A stretch of DNA of 64,000 nt from assembly GCA_963728825.1 (NCBI GenBank), contig CAVSLA010000005.1, forward strand, positions 186,001 through 250,000. The letters are read 5' to 3'. The notes under the pieces were generated by a model. The model did not search any database. It saw only the letters and a list, made by a program, of their open reading frames with translations, and was not told the origin of the DNA. Below, piece by piece: positions 56,054 to 64,000 of the stretch (positions within the stretch are counted from its first letter, which is position 1; each line of letters starts with the position of its first letter). The translations under genes and the position numbers were made by a program. The DNA is from CAVREM01 sp963728825 (GTDB lineage: Bacteria > Acidobacteriota > Vicinamibacteria > Vicinamibacterales > CAVVIG01).

Positions 56054-57171
56054 CTACGGTTTGAAGGCCTGGGCGGCCGCGATGCGGTCGGCCACTGGCG
56101 GGTGGCTGTAGAACAGCCATTGGATGGCGCGCGATGGATGCTCCTCGGCGAGATTCTGCGCCGCCAGGCGGCGCATGGCCGAAATGAACGCGCGCGGGTT
56201 TCGGGTCAGCTCGAGCGCGTAGTGGTCCGCACTCCGCTCCAGCACCCGCGACAACGCGTGAGCCGCCGGCAGCATCACGAGCGACACTGCGCCGACCGTC
56301 AGCAGCAACACCGGCAGCCCCGCCGGATCCGCCGCCCCGCCGACACCGAACCATCCGTTGACCGCCTCGAGTGCCCGGGCGGCACAGAACAATCCGCCGA
56401 TGACGAGTGCGCTCTCGAACGCAATTCCCTTCCAGATGTCGCCGTGCACGTGATGGGCGAGCTCGTGGGCAAGCACGATCTCGATCTCCTCGTCGGAGTA
56501 CTCGGCCAGCATCGTGTCGGAGACGAGAATCCGGCGGGTCGTCCCCAGGCCGGCCAGCGCGGCGTTCGCCCGTCTCGTTTTGTGGCCAAGGCCCCACTCG
56601 TACGCGCCCAGCACGCGTGCGCCCGCCCGCTCGGCGAGCGCGAGCAACCGCGAACGCAGCGGATCGCGATCGATCGGCTTGATCGGATAGAACAGCGGGA
56701 AGAGCACGACCGGCGCGAGGTTCGTCATCCGCGATGATCAGCAGCGCAAAGATGGCCCCGGCGGGCAGCCACCACCCGGCCGGCGAGCGACGGATGAAGA
56801 AGTAGATGAGCGTCGCCGCGGCGGCGGCGACGATCACGCCCAGGGCGAGCGCCTTCGCCTGATCCCGCAACCAGCCAGAAAAGCGCTCGGTGGACAGCCC
56901 GTAACGACGCTCGAGGACGAACCCGCTGTAGAAGTCGAGCGGCAGACCGCCCGCCTCGTGGATGAGCGTCAGGCCGATGACGTAGAAGATGACGATGGTC
57001 GCCGGATGCGCAACGCCGATAGTCGGCGGCGGCCGTTTCCGCTGCCTCTCTGATGTGCCGGCTCCCGCCCGTCAGGAGCAGAATCGCCAGCAGGACCGCG
57101 CTCCACGCCAGCGACATCACGACCGCGCGCCGCTTCAGCCGCTGATAGCGTGTCGACCTATCTTCGTTCAC
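56054..57171 (-). CDS. M48 (Ste24-like) membrane metalloprotease, two frameshifts
   Basis: The start is GTG 57171, overlapping the upstream DUF4097 stop by four bases. The corrected protein has an N-terminal membrane part (YQRLKRRAVVMSLAWSAVLL; LALGVIVAAAAATLIYFFIR) and a catalytic part with the zinc motif VLAHELAHHVHGDIWKG (HExxH), the third-ligand region LERSADHYALELTRNP and the end FYSHPPVADRIAAAQAF, matching Ste24/HtpX-type M48 peptidases. Shifts lie near 57020 and 56733. Such proteases act on membrane or prenylated substrates in eukaryotes and do quality control in bacteria. Likely cotranslated with the DUF4097 lipoprotein. Confidence 0.87.
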
Positions 57172-57967
57172 GGCTCCGCCGATTGCGATCGGATGCGGAC
57201 GGCCCCGTTCGTGGTTCTGACCTCGATCGGCGCGCCGCCGCCGTTCAGCCTGCCATTCACGGTGCGCCGCGACTGCTCGCCAACCGGCTCGAACGGCAAC
57301 CCGTCGACGGCGATCGTGCCGTTGCGACACTCCGCCGACACGTCGGCTTTGGCGGTCGTCGGCACCACGAGGTCGACACGTCCGTTGGTCGTCTGCAGCC
57401 TGATGCCACCGGGCGCGACGGCGTTCATCGAGAAACGGAGGTGGCCGTTCGTCGACGCGCCCTTCGACACGGCCGCCGAGGTTCTCGCCGACCACGCCGC
57501 CGTTGGTGCTGCTGGCGATCAGTTGACCGGCAAACGCCTTCACCGTGACGACGCCGTTGGTCGGCGCGGAGACGGGCGACGACCGACTGCGGCGCTTTGA
57601 CGTGGTAGGTGACCTGATAGGACACGCCGACGAGGAGACCGGTGATTCCCTCGGTGCGGATGGCGACGCGCTCGGGGCTGACCTCTTCTTCGATGCCGAC
57701 CCGCGAGACCAGGTCGCGCGCCGCGTCATCGCTGACCGCCTTGACGGTCCGCTGCGCCCGCACTTCGACCGTGCGGCCGTCGTATCCCTCGAGCTCAATC
57801 GTCCCGTTGGTCGAGGTGACCGCGATTTCCCCCTCGGGGGCGAGCTCGTAGCTGCGGACCCACTCGTCGCTGGCGCTTCCGGCGAGCTCGCCGACCGACG
57901 CATGGCATCCCGCCGCGGCCAGCCCCACGAGAAGCGCTCCCAATCGAACCACACGAATGCTTGGCAT
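57168..57967 (-). CDS. DUF4097-type beta-strand-repeat lipoprotein, frameshifted
   Basis: ATG 57967 begins MPSIRVVRLGALLVGLAAAG with a cysteine next (lipobox AAGC), so it is probably a lipoprotein. The body repeats STNGTIELEGYDGRTVEVRA-like units: TNGVVTVKAFAGQLIASSTN, TNGHLRFSMNAVAPGGIRLQ, TNGRVDLVVPTTAKADVSAE and RTTNGAVRI. Repeated TNG turns between short strands define the DUF4097 putative-adhesin fold. Two shifts, near 57590 and 57468, are needed. The stop overlaps the M48 protease start. Confidence 0.82.
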
Positions 57968-58010
57968 GGCACCCTCTGCGGGGTACATACGGGGTCGGCC
58001 CGGAAAACGT

Positions 58011-61000
58011 TCAGTTCAGCTGGACGGAAATCAGCTTGGACACGCCCGGCTCCTCCATCGTCACGCCGTAGAGACGGTCCGCGATCTCCATGGTCTTCCG
58101 GTTGTGCGTGATGAGGATGAACTGCGTGTGCTGCTGCATCGAGCGCAGCATCTCGACGAACCGGCCGATGTTGGCGTCGTCGAGCGGCGCGTCGATCTCG
58201 TCGAGCAGACAGAACGGGCTCGGCTTGTACCTGAACAGGCCGAACATCAGCGCGATCGCGGTCAGCGCCTTTTCACCGCCCGAGAGCAGCTGTACGCTCT
58301 GCAGCCGTTTGCCCGGCGGCTGGGCGATGATCTCGATGCCGCTTTCGAGCGGATCGTTCTCGTCGAGCAGGGTCAGACCGGCGCGGCCGCCGCCGAACAG
58401 CGTGCTGAACGTCTCCTGAAAGTTGCGGTTGATCGCCGTAAACGCCTCGGCGAAGCGATGCCGGGTGGTTTCATCGATCCGCTTGATGGCCTCGCTGGTC
58501 TGCGCGATCGAGTCGACGAGATCCTTGCGCTGCGTCGTGAGAAAGGTGTGCCGCGTCTCCAGCTCGTCGAACTGCTCGATCGCCATCATGTTGACCAGGC
58601 CAAGGCGATCGATCCGCGACCGCAGGGCGACGATCGCCTCTTCCGCGCTCAAGGTGCGCTGTGCGACCTCGGCCGTCGTCAACTGCAGGTCGTCGGTCGA
58701 CTGTTGACTGTCGACTGACGACTGTTGACTGTCGACTGCTGACTGTTGACTGTCGACCAGATCTTCATCGGCGGCCGCGATGATGGCCGCATCCGGGGTC
58801 ACCGTCCCGGCTTCCTCCTCGACCGACACGTCCGCCAGGACTTCGTCGAGCGTCGCCTGAACGGCCTCAACGCAGGAGTGAGCGAGATGCGTCAGATCGC
58901 TTTCGGCCGTCACGCGAGCTACATCGAGCTCGGCCACCCTGGCGCGAATCGCTTCCAGCTGGGCCCGTGCCTCCCGGATGCGCGCTTCTTGTTCATCGGT
59001 CCTGCTCTTCAGGTCGGCGACGCTGTCGTCGTGCGCGCGCAGGTCCTGTCGCAGCGCTTCGAGCGTCCGCACGTCGGCGTCCATCGCCGCGGTGCCTTCG
59101 GCGATCGCCGCACGCAGCACGGCTGCGCGTTCGGCGGCGGCGGCCAGTTCGGCGTCCATGCCGGCCGCTCTCTCATCGAGCTCGGCCGAGGCCTCCTCGA
59201 AACGCTGAACCTCCGCGGCGAGGGCGGCCGCGCGTTCGACGAGAGCGGCATGCGCGGCGCCCGCGTCGGCGGCGCGGCGATTGAGCTCCTGGGCGGCCTC
59301 CCGCGCTTCGAACAGCCGTCGCTGGGCCGACGTCAGGCGTTCGTCGGCACCCCGCTGATCGCCGTCGAGCCGCTCGATCGACGTGCGCGCCTCTTCCTGA
59401 CGCCGATCGAGGGCGTCACGTTCTTCCTCGCCCTGGCGTCGTTCGCGGCCGAGCTGTTCCGCCTTCTGATCGAGCCGCCGCAGTTCGTCCGTCACGTGCT
59501 CGAGCTGCGCTTCGAGGCTGACGATCGTTTTCTCCTGCTGGTGCTGTTCAGCATTGAGCGCCGCAACCGCATTCAGCGCGTGCGTGATCGCCCGATCGAA
59601 GCCGTCGACCTCCGCTCCGAGCCTGGCGAGCCCATCCCGCTCGGAAGCGACCCGCGTGCGCAGGTCCTTGATCTCCCGCTTCGTTTCGAGAATGCCGCGC
59701 GCGTCCTCGCGTGACCCGCCCGAGACGAGATGCGGCCCTCTGAAGATCTCGCCGGCCAGCGTCGCGACCGGCCACGGGGACATCCGGCTCGCTGCCGCCG
59801 CCTGCTCGTACGACTCGACGATCCAGGCGTCGCTCATCGCGCGCCGGATTGCAGCCGAGAAGGGGCCGGTGATGTTCACGACAGCGGACAGCGGCAGTGT
59901 GTCGGGGCTGCTGCTGACAGGCTCCTGGACGCCATCGGCTGACGGACTCGACCCTGCGTCATTACCCGCCACGAGAAAGCCGCAGCGGCCGGCACACTGC
60001 TCGCGCAGCAGCTGCAGACCGGCGGCGGCGTGTTCGCCGCGCTCGACCACCACGTGCTGCAGAAGATCGCCGAGACATGCTTCGACCGCCCGCTCGTAAC
60101 CTGCCCTGACTTCCAGATAGTCAGCGACCGCTCCCTGCTGGTTGACCTTGCCGTTGGCCTGCGCCAGGACCGCCCGTGCCGCATCGTCGTACTCCGCGCG
60201 CGCCGCTTCGAGCTCCTCGAGCGATTTCAACCGCGCTTCCAGACCGGCCAGCTCCTGTTCACCGGAACGAACCGAGCGGGATCGCCATTCGTGCTCGATC
60301 CGGGCGCTGGCCAGTTCCGACTCGCGGGCACTCCGCTCGATACGGGTCGCGTCGAGCGCCGAGCTGGGCGCGACGGAGTCCGTCGGTGGCAGCCGACGCG
60401 ATCGGCGGACGCCCGCTCGCGCTGAATCCGAAGCTCGTCCGCTTCGACCAGGAGACTGCGAGAGCGTTTCGCCGACGCGATCGCGAGCCGCTGTCGGCAT
60501 GCTCGAGCGAATGGCGCAGCGCGGTCGCCGAATTGATCGCCGAGAACACTTCGCTGCGAGCCGCTTCGACGTCGGCTTCGAACCCCTCGATTTCCCGAAG
60601 CGCAGCACCGGATGCGTGCGATTCAGCGGCCAGCGACTCGGCCGCGCGATCCCGCTCCGCAACCGCGGCCACCGCAGCTTCGCGTCGGGCCACCGCCGCC
60701 GTTCGCGCCGGTTCGCGGCGCGCCTCTAGCGAGGCCCGCTCGGCGGTGATGGCGGCCGACCGCTCATTGAGCGCCTCGATCTGCGCCGCGTCCAACGCGA
60801 TCTGTTGCTGTCGCCGGTTGATCTCCAATTCGCGCGCGAACGCAGCTTCGCGGGCACTGGTCGCACGGGTTTCGGATTCGGTAAGCTCGATCTTGAGCCG
60901 GCCCAACTCCGCTTCCACTTCAGCCAGCCGAGCAGATGACGAGCGACTCACGTTCCCGCGCCTCACCGAGCTTCGCGCGCGCCGATTCAATCGTCTCGGC

Positions 61001-61855
61001 CAACTGCCGGTATCTGCGCGCGAACAGGACCTTTTCCCAGCGTCGCAATTCGTCGCGAAGCTTCTGATACCGGCGCGCCTTCGCCGCCTGCCGTTTCAGC
61101 GTCCCGCGCTGCTTCTCCACCTCGAAGGCGATATCGTCGATCCGGGTGAGGTTCTGCTGCGCCGCCTCGAGCTTCAGCTCCGCGGTTCGCCGGCGGGCCT
61201 TGTATTTCGTCACGCCGGCGGCTTCTTCGATCAACTGGCGGCGATCAGTCGGACGCGAGCTGAGGATCAGCCCGATTTTCCCCTGCTCGATAATGGCGTA
61301 GGCCTTGGCCCCGAGCCCGGTGTCCATGAGCAGATCGTGGACGTCGCGAAGCCGGCAGGTCTGTCCGTCGATGAGATATTCGCTTTCGCCAGATCGGTAG
61401 AGGCGTCTTGTCACTTCAACTTCGCGCGCGACGGACTGAATCAGCTCGGCGTATGCCCCGGCGTCAGGTTCGGCCGCGTGGCCATTGCCGTTCCCATTGC
61501 CATTCCCATTCCCATTCCCGTGTTGACCGTTGTCGTGGCCGTTGCCATTGCTGCGAGTCTCGTCGCCGAATGAAGGCGTGGCGAGCGCTTTCAGCACCCC
61601 GGTCAAGCGCAGCCGGACTTCGGCGGCCGCGGTCGGCTTGCGCGCGTCGCTGCCGCTGAAGATCACGTCCTCCATGCGGTCGCCGCGCAGGCTCTTGGCG
61701 CTCTGTTCGCCCATGACCCACGTGATCGCGTCGGCGACGTTGCTCTTGCCGCACCCGTTCGGGCCGACAATCGCGGTCACGCCTTTGTCGAAGGCCAGTT
61801 CCGACCGATCAGAAAACGACTTGAATCCGTTGATCTCTAGACGTTCGAGACGCAT
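58011..61855 (-). CDS. smc: Chromosome segregation ATPase SMC, frameshifted, with two low-complexity inserts
   Basis: About 1,280 residues. The N-terminal head has LEINGFKSFSDRSELAFDKG and Walker A VGPNGCGKSNVADAITWVMG; the first coil contains EQGKIGLILSSRPTDRRQLI. The hinge (about 59700-60100) has LGDLLQHVVVERGEHAAAGL. The C-terminal head carries the signature VQLLSGGEKALTAIALMFGL and Walker B FCLLDEIDAPLDDANIGRFV. Shifts near 60940 and 60400 split the coil. Inserts: an asparagine/glycine-rich run in the N-terminal head (about 61465-61545) and a VDSQQS repeat near the C-terminal head from heptamers at 58699-58757. It condenses and segregates chromosomes. Confidence 0.95.
58699..58757. repeat. 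GACTGNN heptamer array (eight units) inside smc
   Basis: Eight contiguous 7-bp units all begin GACTG (GACTGTT or GACTGTC in most; GACTGAC and GACTGCT once each), then GAC. On the smc strand the array encodes three VDSQQS-type repeats (VDSQQSAVDSQQSSVDSQQS) in the coil just before the C-terminal head. The smc frame stays open throughout. The 7-bp period matches the arrays in rimO, after asnS and at the AATTAGG loci. Confidence 0.92.
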
Positions 61856-62072
61856 GAAGACACCACCCCGTAAGCCCGCGCGAGGGAGTACGAGCCAATT
61901 GAATGACTATCTGTTCTGGCTGGGAGGCAGAACGACAACGGACCGTTTTCGCAACCCCTTCGCGTCCGATCAGCCGGAAGCGGCCCCGGGGGGCAAAACG
62001 GTCGTCAGTCTAACAAGGCCCAGGTATTGTGGCAAGCGCAAAGAGCAGCGCAAGTCGTTGTGGTCGTACGAC

Positions 62073-63708
62073 CTACGCTGCTAGTTCGCGCGCGTACATT
62101 CCCTTGCTCATCGCGAGCAGCTTCTCAGCTTCGCCGAACAGGGTGATCCCGAGTTGCGCCTGCGGATCGTTGCGTGAGCAGATGCCGCTTCGCCTCGGTC
62201 ACGCCAAAGACGACCTCGTCGATACGATGCCGAATCATCGTTTTGATGAAGGGCAGATCCTTCTGAAACGCCTCTTCGTCAATCTTGAGCCGCCGCGTCT
62301 TCAAATGCTCGCGGAAGTCAGCCACCATCGCCTCGTCAACCGTGAAATTGCGCGATACGCTGCGACGACCCGTCGACTGCTGCGAGATCCGGGTATCGCC
62401 TTCCGCGGTGAACTTCTGAGCGTAATCCTCGAATTCCTGACGCACCCACAGCATGCGTCCGAATGTCGTCGGATTGAATCCGTCGTACTGGCCGGGGATG
62501 TGACGGTCCGGCTCGACGCCGCCGCCGCTGTAGACTGGCCGCCCGCCCGCCGTACGCTTCAGATCGCTCGGGTTATGGGACTTGTTCGCCTCCTGCTCCT
62601 TCGACCCGTAGCTCAGGTACTCGTCGAACGACACGTCCCACGGCCGCTGAATCAGCCGCCCCGACGGCGTGTAGTAGTGCGCAGTCGTCAGCGCCAGCCC
62701 CGACTCGTTCGCAATCCGGTAGACCGATTGCACGAGCGCTTTTCCGAACGTCGTCTCGCCGACGATGTAGGCGCGATCGTGGTCTTGCAGCGCGCCGCTG
62801 ACGATTTCGGAAGCACTCGCGCTGTTGCGGTTCACGAGCATCACGACCGGAATGCTCTGGAAGTCTCCTTCGTCGGTCGCGCGGTAGTCCTGATCGGAAT
62901 TGCTGATTCGGCCGCGCGTATAGACGACCATCTTCCCCTTGGGCAGGAAGCTGTTCGCGACCTTGATCGCCTGGTCGAGCGGTCCGCCCGGATTCTGGCG
63001 CGCGTCGAACAGCAGCCGGCGCATCCCCTGCTTCGTCAGGGCGCGCAGCGCGGCCTTGACCTCGCGATCGGTGTTCTCGCCGAAGTCCTTCATGTGGATG
63101 TACCCGGTGGTGCTGTCGATCATGAAGTAGGCGGGAACCGTGAGGATGTGCACTTCGTCGCGCGTGACCTCGAGCGGAATCAGTTGCTCGTAGCCGCGGC
63201 GCTTGACCTCGATCTTGACGGTCGTCCCTTTCGGCCCTCGCAGCTTCAGCATCGCCTGCTCGGTGGTCCATCCCTTGGCGTCTTCACCCGAGATGCGTGC
63301 GATGGCGTCGCCGCGGCGGACACCCATCTTGTAGGCCGGCGACCCCTCGAACACGCTCTGCGCCACGATGTCCCCATCGATGGCAGAGATGGTGATGCCG
63401 AGGCCGTAGTAGCGGCCCTCCTGGCGCTCACGCATCTGGGCGTATTCCTTGGGATCGAAAAAGCTGGAGTGCGGGTCGAGCGTCCCGAGCATTCCTCGAA
63501 TAGCGCTGTACACCAGACGGTCGGACGGGACCTCATCGACGTAATTGGTCTCGATCGCCCGGAGCGCCGCAACAAAGGTTTTCTGCTGTTCTGTGAGGTC
63601 GTCGTCGAGTGCCTGCGCGCGGCGCCCGAACACCCCGCCGACGAGAGGCGACAGGCCGACCGAGAGGATCAGAACGGCGACGGGACGGAATCGTCGTATA
63701 GGACGCAT
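62073..63708 (-). CDS. S41 C-terminal processing protease (CtpA-like), frameshift near the end
   Basis: About 545 residues: signal/anchor (VAVLILSVGLSPLVGGVFG), N-terminal DPHSSFFDPKEYAQM, a PDZ domain (SPAYKMGVRRGDAIARISGE) and the S41 core with LLFDARQNPGGPLDQAI, the catalytic serine in NRNSASASEIVSGAL and the lysine in GETTFGKALVQ. An extra C near 62176 ends the open frame early. Corrected, it continues DPQAQLGITLFGEAEKLLAM and SKGMYARELAA to a stop at 62073. It cleaves C-termini of envelope proteins. It is divergent from the tatA-like gene. Confidence 0.93.
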
Positions 63709-63720
63709 AGCTACCGCATC

Positions 63721-63751
63721 TTAACAGGTAAGTGTTCTATTATTCTATAAT
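63721..63751 (+). promoter_or_regulatory. Probable promoter of the tatA-like gene
   Basis: TTAACA (63721-63726) and a perfect TATAAT (63746-63751) are separated by 19 bases, longer than ideal. They lie 21 bases before the ATG at 63773, in an AT-rich 64-base gap that also serves the divergent S41 protease. Confidence 0.5.
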
Positions 63752-63772
63752 TGGACGGAAAGTAGGTCACAT

Positions 63773-64000
63773 ATGTTGGGTTCCATAGGCATGCCCGAGC
63801 TGATGATCATTTTTGTGATCGCTCTGATCATTTTCGGGCCCCGGAAGCTGCCTGAACTGGGCCGTTCGCTGGGACGAAGCCTCTCCGAATTCAAGAAGGC
63901 CTCCAACGAGCTCCGCAGCACGCTCGAGGAGGAAATCCGCATCGAGGAACAGAAAGAGGCTGCCACCAAGGCCCAGCCCCACGCCCCGTCAGGGGGGCCC
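63773..64000 (+). CDS. tatA: Twin-arginine translocase TatA/TatB-like subunit (cut by window edge)
   Basis: 76 residues are visible from ATG 63773 and the frame is open at the right edge. A short N-terminal membrane helix (MPELMIIFVIALIIFGPRKL) ends in the FGPRKLPELGRSLG hinge motif, followed by an amphipathic helix (SLSEFKKASNELRSTLEEEI) and an acidic, then proline-rich tail. The FGPxKLPELG motif is diagnostic of TatA/TatB/TatE. The fairly long charged tail leaves TatB possible. It forms the pore or receptor for folded proteins with twin-arginine signals. Confidence 0.9.
   Translation, partial: MLGSIGMPELMIIFVIALIIFGPRKLPELGRSLGRSLSEFKKASNELRSTLEEEIRIEEQKEAATKAQPHAPSGGP

Noticed and set aside
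58699..58757. CRISPR-like repeat array
   Set aside because: Units are contiguous 7-mers with no spacers, lie in frame inside smc, and no cas genes are present anywhere in the window.
61857..62084. Plus-strand 75-codon frame from the smc start region (MKTPPRKPARGST...)
   Set aside because: Overlaps the smc start codon, ends inside the corrected S41 protease gene and has no domain. The stretch is more likely the smc leader; a weak promoter there could not be pinned down.

Overview
High-GC bacterial DNA that looks like an acidobacterium, most likely of the Vicinamibacteria type. This is inferred from a VWFA-type secreted protein of the acidobacterial kind, a MacB-like permease, a TonB-dependent receptor with a carboxypeptidase-regulatory-like front end, a penicillin-acylase homologue and tandem DUF4159 genes. 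No rRNA, tRNA, CRISPR array or prophage is visible. The only mobile gene seen is one IS1595-family transposase.

Layout. 1-13.9 kb: envelope and transport genes (MacB-like permease, 7-TM protein, PilZ protein, ABC-2 exporter pair, lectin-like secreted protein, DAACS symporter, penicillin acylase, a MetR-like LysR regulator divergent from a HExxH protein), then three consecutive DUF4159 paralogues. 13.9-25.3 kb: badly frameshifted TonB receptor, a beta-hydroxyacid dehydrogenase, a YcbB-like L,D-transpeptidase, divergent glycerol facilitator and glycerol kinase, a bactofilin-like membrane operon, an MFS transporter and an outer-membrane barrel. 25.4-38 kb: threonine-dehydratase-like enzyme, glucan phosphorylase, PEBP, VOC protein, VWFA/PrcB protein, M24 peptidase, HtrA protease, MidA-like methyltransferase, CYTH protein. 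38-39 kb: IS1595 transposase behind a consensus sigma-70 promoter. 39-55 kb: a MurU/AmgK-like pair, a sugar isomerase, asnS and the conserved translation cluster rimO-rimP-nusA-infB-ylxP-rbfA-nrnA-truB-rpsO-pnp. 55-64 kb: VTT-family membrane protein, M48 protease with a DUF4097 lipoprotein, smc, a CtpA-like S41 protease and the start of a tatA-like gene.

The genes combine envelope maintenance (L,D-transpeptidase, probable MurNAc recycling, HtrA, S41 and M48 proteases, Tat export), carbon use (glycerol, glucan) and the translation/RNA-decay operon. The operon is preceded by an intrinsic terminator that may act as an attenuator.

Two features stand out. First, short arrays with a 7-bp period but unrelated unit sequences (AATTAGG, GCACCCN, GACTGNN, CGTTCGN) occur between genes and also inside rimO and smc; a separate dispersed palindromic element sits inside truB. 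Second, many otherwise well-conserved genes, including essential ones, are broken by single-base shifts, mostly +1. They read full length once corrected, so I treat them as sequencing or assembly indels, not real pseudogenes. Coordinates of such genes span the whole corrected reading frame.
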